A stretch of DNA of 64,000 nt from JACDER01 sp963717765 (GTDB lineage Bacteria > Actinomycetota > Thermoleophilia > Gaiellales > Gaiellaceae). Under the pieces are notes generated by a model that saw nothing but the letters and a program-made list of their open reading frames with translations, did no database searches and was not told the DNA's origin. Within the stretch, counting starts at the first letter, position 1. Each line of letters starts with the position of its first letter. Location: assembly GCA_963717765.1 (NCBI GenBank), contig CAVQWX010000005.1, positions 186,001 through 250,000 on the forward strand, in the 5' to 3' direction. A program made the translations under genes and the position numbers. This document shows positions 51,936-60,066 of this stretch, piece after piece.

Positions 51936-52982
51936 CTAAGCGACATCTGCGATCGAACGCACGGCCGCGTCGAGCTCGAGCGCTTCGGCTTCGATTCGCG
52001 CAATGACGCCGGCGTCCAGGATCTCTCGCCAGCGATCGAGCGATTCCGGCCGGACGCCGGTGTCGAGCATGCGATAGCTCGAGTTCGGAACGGTGGGCAA
52101 TCGGTTGAACGTCGGTCGGAGGAGAAGCGGGTCCCATTCGATTCCGAGCCACGCGGCAAGCGCTTGCATGGTTGGTTCGAGATTTCGGACGAGCGCTTCG
52201 TAGGTGAGCACGAACACGGACTCGGGACGCTCCTTCTTGGCCGCCATCGCCTCCTCCGCCCCACGCCGCCACAGAGCGAGAGCCTCGTCGAACTCGCCGT
52301 AACGACTGGAGAAGCGGCTGGCCGAGGCGTACCAGGCTCGAGGATCGCGGTGGATGGACACGATCCGGCCGTCGGGGTAGTCCGACAGGAACCGCGTGCG
52401 GCTCTCGCCCCAGGCGAGGCGCGGGCCGAACGCCACCACCCATCTCTTCGGCGTCTCCCGGAGACCCTGGCAGTCGATCCAGGCGTTGAAGAAGGCGGTG
52501 AAGTAGCGGTCGAGGATCTGTCGCTGGTCTCGAGGCGCGTCATCGGCGCAGAGGAGGCGAAAGAGCCTGTCGAGGAAGGACGGGACGACCGTGAACGGCA
52601 GGGTCGGAAAGTCATCGATCAGCCGCATGTCCGGCTTTTTCCGGTACCCCTCGAGAAAGAGAGGGCGGACGAACTGCTCGCGCAGGAGGTCCACCCAGTC
52701 GTCCGCGTCCCCACGCCCGTTCAGCGAAGGCCAGTCGGCCTTGCCGGGGTGTCCGACGAGCAGCTCGTACGGATGAGCGTGAAGCTCTGGATGGCCGTCG
52801 AGGAGTGTGCTCGTAAGCGTCCCGCCCGAGCGCTGCGCCTGTGAGATCAGAACGAGAGGCTGCCTCACCTCCACGATCGACGCTCGAATTACGTCGAAGA
52901 GGTGATCGGCGTCCTGCCAGCTGACCAGGCTGAGGTCCGGTTCGAGCAGAGCCGGCCCGTCGCGTCGCGATGCTCCCTCCAC
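51936..52982 (-). CDS. Sulfotransferase family protein (paralogue of 37025-38062)
   Basis: 348 aa from GTG 52982; the start lies 13 nt inside the divergent gene, so one of the two is probably mis-set. QPLVLISQAQRSGGTLTSTLLDGHPELHAHPYEL, RILDRYFTAFFNAWIDCQGL-like and VSIHRDPRAWYASASRFSSRYGEFDEALALWRRGAEEAMAAKKER repeat the paralogue nearly word for word, as does PTFNRLPTVPNSSYRMLDTG. This close pair, 15 kb apart and on opposite strands, indicates a recent duplication. Confidence 0.8.
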   Translation of the reverse strand: MEGASRRDGPALLEPDLSLVSWQDADHLFDVIRASIVEVRQPLVLISQAQRSGGTLTSTLLDGHPELHAHPYELLVGHPGKADWPSLNGRGDADDWVDLLREQFVRPLFLEGYRKKPDMRLIDDFPTLPFTVVPSFLDRLFRLLCADDAPRDQRQILDRYFTAFFNAWIDCQGLRETPKRWVVAFGPRLAWGESRTRFLSDYPDGRIVSIHRDPRAWYASASRFSSRYGEFDEALALWRRGAEEAMAAKKERPESVFVLTYEALVRNLEPTMQALAAWLGIEWDPLLLRPTFNRLPTVPNSSYRMLDTGVRPESLDRWREILDAGVIARIEAEALELDAAVRSIADVA

Positions 52983-53800
52983 AGCCCGTCCATTCTGACG
53001 CGCTCGACCGCGGTTTGCGCCAGAGTATCGAGGCGATGCTCGAGCTACTGATGGTCGACGAAGCAGGGCGGGCAACCGTGCTGGTGCCCCAGCTGTTCGG
53101 CGCACACCGCGGAGGGCTCGCCGCGGCAATCCTCGACCCGGCCCCCCATGGCCGACGCCGGATTCTGCCGGGCCCACCTGAAGGAGCCGGCGACGCCGCG
53201 GTGCGGCGCTGGCACCGTGATGCGTGGCTGGCCATGTCTCGCGACGAGCGAGAATCGGTCGTCGTCGCCGCAGGCCCCGGCGTGGCCTCTCTGGCCCCGC
53301 TTCTCGACGGAAACGGCGAGATCGTCGTCCTTGTCCACGAGCCCCTGGACGCGCTCGCGCTGCTCGCGCGCGCGGGCCGGACCATCCCGAGCCCCAAGGG
53401 TCTGAAGACCCCCAGTGCCGAGCTCAACCCGCAGCAGGAGCTGCGTAGACGGTTGGTCGCCAATCCGCAGGCCCGCGCCGTTCTCATGAGTTCACCCGAG
53501 ATCGTCGAGTTCACTCCCACGCTCGGTCCACCCTCGGACGCCGATCGCTGGCGCACGCTTCTCTTCGAGGAGACGATGCCCCGTGTCCGCCCTCTGCTCG
53601 CCGATCAGGTTCCAGAGGCCGTCGAGACGCTCACGAGACGACTCGGCTATCCCAGCGGCCGAGAGACGATCGGCGCACCCCCGGAGCGGACGGACGCCGA
53701 CGGATTTCGGCTGAAGCCCCGCCATGCCGAACTTCTGCGCCAGCTGAACTGGCTCGACTTCGAGCTGTACGACTACTGCACCGAGCGCAGACCGAACTGA
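52970..53800 (+). CDS. Unknown protein with sulfotransferase-like C-terminal motif, no phosphosulfate loop
   Basis: 276 aa from ATG 52970; ATG 53036 (MLELLMVDEAGRATVL) is also possible and removes the overlap with the divergent gene. No P-loop is visible. The segment GEIVVLVHEPLDALALLARAG sits where a 3'-phosphate-binding RDP motif would be, and the C-terminus AELLRQLNWLDFELYDYCTERR parallels NALDIELYRTASKQF of the sulfotransferases at 50410 and NALDIELYRFARELS at 57003. It looks like a diverged, probably inactive relative. TGATG overlap with the next gene couples it to the transferase. Confidence 0.6.
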   Translation: MLPPQPVHSDALDRGLRQSIEAMLELLMVDEAGRATVLVPQLFGAHRGGLAAAILDPAPHGRRRILPGPPEGAGDAAVRRWHRDAWLAMSRDERESVVVAAGPGVASLAPLLDGNGEIVVLVHEPLDALALLARAGRTIPSPKGLKTPSAELNPQQELRRRLVANPQARAVLMSSPEIVEFTPTLGPPSDADRWRTLLFEETMPRVRPLLADQVPEAVETLTRRLGYPSGRETIGAPPERTDADGFRLKPRHAELLRQLNWLDFELYDYCTERRPN

Positions 53801-55356
53801 TGCGGATCCTGCTTGCGCTCCGACACTCCGGCTACACGCGCCACTTCGGTTCCACGATCGAGCTGCTGGGAGAGCGTGGACACGAAATCGTCCTCGTACT
53901 GGGCAAGCACTGGCGCCAGGACGAGTCGATTCAAGGAGCCGTGGCCAAACTCGGCCTCGATGTTCCCGGGCTCAGGATGCGAGAGGGAGTCGAAACCCAC
54001 CGCCGAGTCGAACGTGACCTGGCGAGCGCACTCCGGAACTACCTCGCCTATCTCTGGTTCCTCGAACCGGGGCTGGCACGCGCGACGAAACCACGGGAGC
54101 GATCTTCCGGCAACGTTCCACCGAGCTTGCGCGCGGCTTCCGCGGCGGCGGCCGAGAACGCGCTCTCCCTGCGCTTCTTGGAGTCCAAAGTGGCGGAGCT
54201 CGAGCGCGCGCTTCCTCTATCGGACTCGTACAGGCAACTCGTGGCTGACGAGAACCCCGACGCAGTGGTGGTCTCGCCGTTGCTCGAGCGGGGCGTCCCT
54301 CAGATCGGCTACCTCCGCGCCGCGCGCGAGCTGGGAATTCCGACGGGCTTGTGCGTGGCCAGCTGGGACAACCTGACCAACAAGGGGCCGCTCTTCGGCC
54401 CGATCGACCTGGTGACGGTCTGGAACGACTCCCAAAAGCGCGAAGCTGTCGAGCTGCACCGGGTTCCTCCCGAGCGCATCGCCGTCACCGGAGCGCCGCT
54501 GTACGACAAATGGTTCGGTCTCTCCCCCGCCATGTCGCGCGGGACCTTCTGCCGCCACGTCGGGCTCCCCTCCGACGCTCCCTATCTGCTCTACGTCTGT
54601 TCGTCGGGGTTCATCGCGCCGAACGAGGAGGCATGGATCTTGCGCTGGGTCAGGCGCATTCGAGCTAGCGCCGAGCTCGCCGATGTGCCGATTCTCGTGC
54701 GACCGCACCCCCAAAAGGAGTTGTCCACCGAGACCGCGCCCGTCAGGCGTCTCGCAGCCACTCCGGGAGTCGTCATCCATCCGCGGGGCGGCCAGCAGGC
54801 CGTCACCGAGGGCGCCCTTGCCGACTACTTCGACGCGATGTACCACTCGGCCGCTGTCATCGGCGTGAACACGAGCGCGATGATCGACGCCGCCTTTACG
54901 GGACGAGGTATCTACACCTTGCTCGCACGCCGCTTCCAGCCGACGCAGGAAGGGATGCTCCACTTCGGACACCTCCTGCAGGCCGGCGGCGGCCTCGTTC
55001 AGGCGACGAGGAGCGCCGACGACCACGTCGACGCCCTCGCGCGCGCGGCGCGCGGCGAAGACGCAGAGGAGGCGGCTGCGCGGGCGCAAAGGTTCCTCGC
55101 CGACTTCATTCGCCCGCAGGGGCTCGACCAACCGTCGACTCCCCGCCTCGCCGACGCACTGGAGTCACTCGCCTCCAGGCCGCGCCGTCCGCCCCATCCC
55201 CACCCGGATCCTCCACGCGAGTGGCTCGATTCACTCGCCGCCGACCTCGAGCCGCTCTTCCACATCCGTAAGGGGCGCTCGATCGCGAGCTCCAAGGCGG
55301 TCGTCCGCCGCGACGGTAGGCGGCCGAAGGCGAAGCCACCGTCTCGATCGGCTTAG
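53800..55356 (+). CDS. Large glycosyltransferase of the SWDNLTNKG family
   Basis: 518 aa, ATG overlapping the previous TGA by one base. N-terminal GT-B half: MRILLALRHSGYTRHFGSTIELLGERGHEIVLVLG, with DENPDAVVVSPLLERGVPQIGYLRAARELGIP. Central motif CVASWDNLTNKGPLFGPIDLVTVWND. C-terminal half: LYVCSSGFIAPNE, ILVRPHPQKE, DYFDAMYHSAAVIGVNTSAMIDAAFTGRGIYTLLARRFQPTQEGMLHFGHLL. Same block order as in 46227 and 62909. Distantly resembles CDP-glycerol/poly-sugar transferases (nucleotide-sugar GT-B); function inferred from the glycan context. Confidence 0.78.
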   Translation: MRILLALRHSGYTRHFGSTIELLGERGHEIVLVLGKHWRQDESIQGAVAKLGLDVPGLRMREGVETHRRVERDLASALRNYLAYLWFLEPGLARATKPRERSSGNVPPSLRAASAAAAENALSLRFLESKVAELERALPLSDSYRQLVADENPDAVVVSPLLERGVPQIGYLRAARELGIPTGLCVASWDNLTNKGPLFGPIDLVTVWNDSQKREAVELHRVPPERIAVTGAPLYDKWFGLSPAMSRGTFCRHVGLPSDAPYLLYVCSSGFIAPNEEAWILRWVRRIRASAELADVPILVRPHPQKELSTETAPVRRLAATPGVVIHPRGGQQAVTEGALADYFDAMYHSAAVIGVNTSAMIDAAFTGRGIYTLLARRFQPTQEGMLHFGHLLQAGGGLVQATRSADDHVDALARAARGEDAEEAAARAQRFLADFIRPQGLDQPSTPRLADALESLASRPRRPPHPHPDPPREWLDSLAADLEPLFHIRKGRSIASSKAVVRRDGRRPKAKPPSRSA

Positions 55357-56972
55357 GACGGAAGCCTCATCGCGAGAACGTGTGTCCCGCTCGGGCCCTG
55401 CAGCGAGCCGATGGGCCTGGCCCGCGGTCGCCGGCCGCCCGACACCCGCATGAAATGACCGCGGCCGGTGGAGACGGCTCGAAGCAGGCGCGGTGGCAGC
55501 GGATCTCGGCCCAGCCGTAGGACGACGGGGGCCGGGTTCAGCAAAAGCTCTCGACCGTCGCCCACCTGTCGGGGATCCTCGATCCAGATCAGTCCCGGTT
55601 GGATGGGGAGGATCGGATTCGTCCGCAGCCGGTTGGCGACCAGATTCAGCTCCAGGACCCTGCGGGCCTCGGGATCCGCTTCGCAGGCTACGGCATGCGC
55701 GAAACGGTGCCAGGCGAGCGCGGCGACGGTCGCAAGACCGGCGCCCGCGCCGATGTCGACAAACGCGCCTGCTCGCGCCGGCTCTCCCAGCCCGAGCTCG
55801 TCCAGCATGGAGACGGCCTGCTCCAGCCGGCGCAGCCTCGGATGGGATCGCTGCGTGAACAGGGACAGCTCCTCCGCGCCTGCCGCCGTACGCACGATGA
55901 ACGTCGTTCCTTCGATCTCGGCGGCGACGAGCGGGGTCAGCTTTCGTGCCTCCCGGGCAAACTCGCTTCGCTCCGTCGCGCCAATCGCGTCGATCGCCCG
56001 AAGCTTTCGCCTGCGGCGCCGGGATGCCGGCGACGCAGGAACGCTTCCGTCGAGCAGCGGGGGGCGGGACGGCGCCACCGGGCGAGGGGCCCGAACCAGG
56101 AGCAGGTCGGTGAAGCCCCCCGCCGCCAGCAGCCGCCGCGTAACCGCCGCCAGCCTGCGCGTCGAGACGACCTCGAGCGGCTCCCGCCCGCGCAGTGGGA
56201 CGAAGTGCGTGTAGCGGCTCCGAGCGATCTCGAGGAGATGCCCGAGCCCGCCGTGCCGTCGTAGCGCCTCGGGATAGAGCTCCAGCACGACGGGAACCCC
56301 GCGCTCGGTCAGCCCGCCGGCGCCGCGCAGCACGTGGCCTTCATGCCCCTGCACGTCGAGCCAGAGAAGCGTGACCGAGGCAGGATCGAAGTCGCGGCGC
56401 GCCAGCTCATCCAGCGTCGTCTGCTGCACGCTCTCGACCCGGAGGCTCGCCCCGGGCCACGGCGGCCGGGGCCGCCCGCGCGGGCGAACCTCGTGCAGGC
56501 CGAAGTACCGGTGCGCGACGACAAGCTCCAGGTCCCGGTCCGAGTCGCCGACGGCAACAGGGCACACCTTCACCTGTTCGCGGAGCCCGTTTGCGACGAG
56601 GTTGAGCTCCAGGAGACGCACGTTGCGAGGCTCCGGCTCGCACGCGACCGCGCGCTCGAAACCGTGCTCGCGCAGCGCGCTGATCGTCGTCGTGCCGACG
56701 TTCGCCCCCACGTCGATCAACCTCCCGCCTTCCCTCCGCAGGCCAAGTGAGCCGAGCGCGGCCGCCGCACGTCGCAGCGACCTGATCTCTCCTCGAGACC
56801 GCTTCAGGAAAAGTGAGGGCGTGATGTTCTCGTCGGACGTGTCGAGAAGAAAGCGCGCGCCCTCGGCATCGACGGCGACGAGGGGTGTGAGCTCCTCGGC
56901 TCGGTTGAGGAAAGAGGCGCGCGCTCCACGATCCAGGCCGGTCTTCGGCACCCTCACCACTCCATCATGCAA
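55353..56972 (-). CDS. Tandem FkbM-type methyltransferase, second copy shortened
   Basis: 539 aa from TTG 56972 (GTG 56960 or 56957 are alternatives). Copy 1: ELTPLVAVDAEGARFLLDTSDE, RLIDVGANVGTTTISAL, AVACEPEPRNVRLLELNLVANGL, LLWLDVQGHEGHVLRGAG, PVVLELYPEALRRHG, the complete FkbM set. Copy 2 starts KLTPLVAAEIEGTTFIVRT, has FVDIGAGAGLATVAAL and AVACEADPEARRVLELNLVANRL but then jumps to LIWIEDPRQVGDGRELLLNPAPVVLRLG: about 75 residues are missing and DVQGHE is degraded. Sugar O-methylation by copy 1 is likely; copy 2 is probably structural. Divergent from the sulfotransferase at 57003 with 30 nt between. Confidence 0.82.
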   Translation of the reverse strand: MHDGVVRVPKTGLDRGARASFLNRAEELTPLVAVDAEGARFLLDTSDENITPSLFLKRSRGEIRSLRRAAAALGSLGLRREGGRLIDVGANVGTTTISALREHGFERAVACEPEPRNVRLLELNLVANGLREQVKVCPVAVGDSDRDLELVVAHRYFGLHEVRPRGRPRPPWPGASLRVESVQQTTLDELARRDFDPASVTLLWLDVQGHEGHVLRGAGGLTERGVPVVLELYPEALRRHGGLGHLLEIARSRYTHFVPLRGREPLEVVSTRRLAAVTRRLLAAGGFTDLLLVRAPRPVAPSRPPLLDGSVPASPASRRRRRKLRAIDAIGATERSEFAREARKLTPLVAAEIEGTTFIVRTAAGAEELSLFTQRSHPRLRRLEQAVSMLDELGLGEPARAGAFVDIGAGAGLATVAALAWHRFAHAVACEADPEARRVLELNLVANRLRTNPILPIQPGLIWIEDPRQVGDGRELLLNPAPVVLRLGRDPLPPRLLRAVSTGRGHFMRVSGGRRPRARPIGSLQGPSGTHVLAMRLPS

Positions 56973-57002
56973 GCCCTTCCCCTCTGCTAGCGTGCGCCGC
57001 TC

Positions 57003-58115
57003 GTGGGAGAGCCGCTTGCCGAGCCAGTAGAGGAGCGTACGCCTGCCGATCCGGCGGGCAACCAGCCGCTGCTCGCGTTCGTGCACATACCGAGGACGGG
57101 CGGAGGAACGGTCTCGAGCGCGATCTCCAAGAACTACGACCGTCTCAAAAGCGTCGGGAACATCCAGAAAGGCCCCGAGAAGACACGGTCGGGGCTCGAG
57201 AACGTCGCCGCGAAACCCGGTCAGTGGCAAGCCGTGGGTGACCACGTGCCCCTCGGTCTATTCCGTCGCTACCTCCCCGCCGACACGCGCTACCTGACCA
57301 TCCTCCGCGATCCGGTCGACCGTGTTCTTTCCCACTATTACTTTCACGCTCAGGCAGGCGATCCACCCGGCTCGCGCGGCGCCGTCAGGCTCCGGGGGCT
57401 GTGGGAGCAGCTCCTGAACAACGAACGGACGGAGCTCGGTGGTCCGGACGAGACCATCTCGCTCGGAGAAGACGCCGACGTATCCCTCGAGGAAGGGCTG
57501 CGGCGAAAGCTCTGCATCTACGACAACTTCATGACGCGCTTCCTCTGGGGGGGCGAGTCCATCTACGGCGACTTGCCTCCCGATGCCCTCGAGCGCGCGA
57601 AGGACAACATCGCCGAACTCTGGTTCGTCGGGTTCAGGGAACGGCTGGACGAGTCGATTGTCTTGCTCGGGCGAAAGCTCGGCGTCGGTTTGATGCCGTA
57701 CTACCTTCGGCACGTGAGCACGAAGCGTCCTCCGATCGAGGAAACCTCGCGCGAGCTTCGTGAGCTCGTCGCGGAGCACAACGCCCTCGACATCGAGCTC
57801 TACCGCTTCGCGCGGGAGCTGTCCGAGGAAAGCGCGCCTCCGCGGGACGAGCTGACGGATGAGGTCGCGGAGCTCAGGCGGCGGAGCGTCGAGGTCACGG
57901 AAGCGAGCGCTGCTCAGAGAGAGACGCGCAAGGAGCAGGGCAAGCAAAGACGACGGGACCGGAAAGCCGCCGGCCTCAGCCGGAGACACACAGGGGCGCC
58001 CGCTGTGGAGGGCGCCGCAGAGCGACGCCGGAGGAAGCCCAGGGCAAAAGGGAAGTCGCGGCGGGGTGTCGACGAAAATGCAGGGTCCGGCGCGTCGCAG
58101 GACGAGCAAGAGTAA
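57003..58115 (+). CDS. Sulfotransferase (Sulfotransfer_2-like) with basic C-terminal tail
   Basis: 370 aa, GTG start. LLAFVHIPRTGGGTVSSAISKNY (5'-phosphosulfate loop), ADTRYLTILRDPVDRVLSHYYFHAQAG (3'-phosphate motif) and VAEHNALDIELYRFARELS match the paralogue 50410-51777 in order, although the two differ in length and sequence between. The last 110 residues (RRSVEVTEASAAQRETRKEQGKQRRRDRKAAGLSRRH ...) are Lys/Arg-rich and probably disordered. Likely modifies the same glycan at another position. Confidence 0.84.
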   Translation: MGEPLAEPVEERTPADPAGNQPLLAFVHIPRTGGGTVSSAISKNYDRLKSVGNIQKGPEKTRSGLENVAAKPGQWQAVGDHVPLGLFRRYLPADTRYLTILRDPVDRVLSHYYFHAQAGDPPGSRGAVRLRGLWEQLLNNERTELGGPDETISLGEDADVSLEEGLRRKLCIYDNFMTRFLWGGESIYGDLPPDALERAKDNIAELWFVGFRERLDESIVLLGRKLGVGLMPYYLRHVSTKRPPIEETSRELRELVAEHNALDIELYRFARELSEESAPPRDELTDEVAELRRRSVEVTEASAAQRETRKEQGKQRRRDRKAAGLSRRHTGAPAVEGAAERRRRKPRAKGKSRRGVDENAGSGASQDEQE

Positions 58116-58247
58116 CGCGGCTCGTCTCTCAAACTCTTCTTAGTGACTTCTCATCGGCGGCTTAGAAAGCGCTGTCACCGTGTCCGCATGCGAAGAGCAA
58201 ACACACTCAGCGCGCCGCAGGCGCACCTGGTCAAGCCACCTACCCCA

Positions 58248-59204
58248 ATGTCACGAGGTCGGAGTCGGTCGAGCCTGCGGGTCGACCTGTTGGCGGTGTG
58301 TGTCATGGCCGCCGGGCTGAGCCTGGCGACGGCGGCTCTCGCGAGCGTGGCACACGCAACGAACTCGCCAAAGCTGCTCCCATCCGGTGGGCTTCGAAAG
58401 ACCCTGCACAGTGGGAAGCTGCACATCAAGGCGGTCGTGTACGGCAGTTCAGGCGAGATCAAGGACGACTCCTTCAAGCTCAAGCCGCACGCCGGCATGC
58501 ACTACACGACAGTCAAGGTGGGACTGAAAAACATCGGTCCGACCGTCTACGCCCGGGATCTGACAGCGGCTCTGGCGGTCACCAACGACCACGGCGCTGT
58601 CTCACATGCGGTCGCACTTGGCAAGCACGGCCTTGGAAAGGTGGTGCTCAAGCAGGATGGGACGGCATACGGGCGCGTCTTCTTCGAGCTGCGCGACAAC
58701 ACCAGGATCCACACGGTTCGATTCCGCGCCTTCGCCGGCGCCCCAACGGTGAGCGTCTTCGCCGTCCGCGGCTCCGGCGCAAAGGAGACCGCCGCCTCGA
58801 CCAAGCCACTTCCTGCGGGAGGGACTCGCAAGCTCGTGCGCAAGGGTAGTTCGGTGCTGAGGGCGGTCCTCTACGGTGTCGGTGGCGGAGTCGAGGGACA
58901 CGCCATCGGTGTCAAGTCCCACGCGGGAAGCCACTTCATCGCCGTCAAGGTCGGGCTCGCGAATCTCGGCTCGAAGCCCTACGGGGGCAATCTCGCGCTT
59001 TTGACGTCCATAACGAACACGAAGGGAAGCACGTCGCGGGCCGTTCCTTCGGCCGGGATGGGGAAGATCTCTCTGGCGCCTCACCACACGATCAAAGGCC
59101 GTGTCTTCTTCGAGATCAAGGACAAAACCCGACTGAGCAAACTCCGCTTCCGGCCCTTCGGCCCGAACGGGAAGCTGGCCGTATTCGTAGTCAGGAAGGG
59201 CTAG
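58248..59204 (+). CDS. Secreted protein with two DUF4352-like immunoglobulin-type repeats
   Basis: 318 aa from ATG 58248, chosen because the signal peptide (SSLRVDLLAVCVMAAGLSLATAALASVAHA) begins there; GTG 58143 would add 35 basic residues. Two tandem beta domains: GKLHIKAVVYGSSGEIKDD with KPHAGMHYTTVKVGLKNIG and YGRVFFELRDNTRIHTVRFRAF, then SVLRAVLYGVGGGVEG with KSHAGSHFIAVKVGLANLG and KGRVFFEIKDKTRLSKLRFRPF. The spacing resembles DUF4352/telomeric-type Ig domains of lipoproteins. Extracellular; possibly binds surface glycan. Overlaps the convergent GT2 by 14 nt. Confidence 0.72.
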   Translation: MSRGRSRSSLRVDLLAVCVMAAGLSLATAALASVAHATNSPKLLPSGGLRKTLHSGKLHIKAVVYGSSGEIKDDSFKLKPHAGMHYTTVKVGLKNIGPTVYARDLTAALAVTNDHGAVSHAVALGKHGLGKVVLKQDGTAYGRVFFELRDNTRIHTVRFRAFAGAPTVSVFAVRGSGAKETAASTKPLPAGGTRKLVRKGSSVLRAVLYGVGGGVEGHAIGVKSHAGSHFIAVKVGLANLGSKPYGGNLALLTSITNTKGSTSRAVPSAGMGKISLAPHHTIKGRVFFEIKDKTRLSKLRFRPFGPNGKLAVFVVRKG

Positions 59205-60048
59205 AGCTAGAAGCCTTCCCGACGCGCCTCCGTGCCACGCGCGCGGCCGCCAGGGCCGGCGTCAGGGCGAGGTAGAGCGCCGCGGCCGAGACACCCTGGC
59301 TCTCCAGCAGCGCTCGGGCGTGTTGGACGGGCCAGGGGAGGCCGCTCCCGGGAAAGGGCTCGCTCCGGGCACGCTGCCGTGCCGCCTCCCCGCTCCTTCG
59401 AGGCGCGCCGCGCCGGTGCCAGAGCACGCGCTCGACCTGCGCGAACTCCCCCTGTAGAGAAAGCTCGGCGACGAGTAGGCGGTCGGGAAGGAGGACGTTT
59501 CGGAGGACGCCTGCCGCTTGCAGCGCGTCGACGCGAAACAGGCCGTACACCATGTCTCCGGGCACCATCCGCCGGATCGTGGTCGCAAACCTGGTCGCGC
59601 CGCCGCTCGTCCCCTCGGTCTGAAAGCGCCACGGCTCCCGAATCGGCACGCCCTCTTCGTCGATCCGGTCGTTCAGCGTGTACGCGAGCACGGCACGTGG
59701 GTGCGCGTCGAGCGTCGCGACGAGGACCGCGAGCCACTCGCGCTCCCACACGTCGTGATCGCTCCCCCACGCGAAGTACCGCGCCTCGGAATGGAGCTCA
59801 CGCGCGAGCTGAAACGCCCGCCGCCAGGTTGGAACCAGCCCGAGATGGCGGGGGTTGCGCGAATAGCGGACGCGCGGATCGGAGGCGAACTCCTCGGCCA
59901 CGATTCGGCCAGGCTCGTCCGAGGTGGAATCGTCGACGACGAGGACCGCAAACGCGTCGAAGCGCTGCGCGAGAAGCGAGGTGAGCGCGAGGCGAAGGTG
60001 GCGGACGTTGTCGTGGAGCGGGACGCCGACGACGACGCGCGGTGTCAC
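59191..60048 (-). CDS. GT2 family glycosyltransferase
   Basis: 285 aa, GTG start. RVVVGVPLHDNVRHLRLALTSLLAQRFDAFAVLVVDDSTSDEPGRIV (donor Asp), RNPRHLGLVPTWRRAFQLA, YFAWGSDHDVWEREWLAVL with DxD-like SDHD, and a C-terminal hydrophobic helix (SAAALYLALTPALAAARVA). The acceptor loop differs from typical rhamnosyltransferases. Last gene of a minus-strand series running from the window's right edge. Confidence 0.82.
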   Translation of the reverse strand: MTPRVVVGVPLHDNVRHLRLALTSLLAQRFDAFAVLVVDDSTSDEPGRIVAEEFASDPRVRYSRNPRHLGLVPTWRRAFQLARELHSEARYFAWGSDHDVWEREWLAVLVATLDAHPRAVLAYTLNDRIDEEGVPIREPWRFQTEGTSGGATRFATTIRRMVPGDMVYGLFRVDALQAAGVLRNVLLPDRLLVAELSLQGEFAQVERVLWHRRGAPRRSGEAARQRARSEPFPGSGLPWPVQHARALLESQGVSAAALYLALTPALAAARVARRRVGKASSSSPS

Positions 60049-60066
60049 GTCGTGGCTAGGCGAGGC

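Noticed and set aside
37025..52982. Large inversion bounded by the two similar sulfotransferase genes
   Set aside because: The genes are inverted relative to each other but differ in sequence throughout; no long identical DNA segment suggesting recent inversion was seen.
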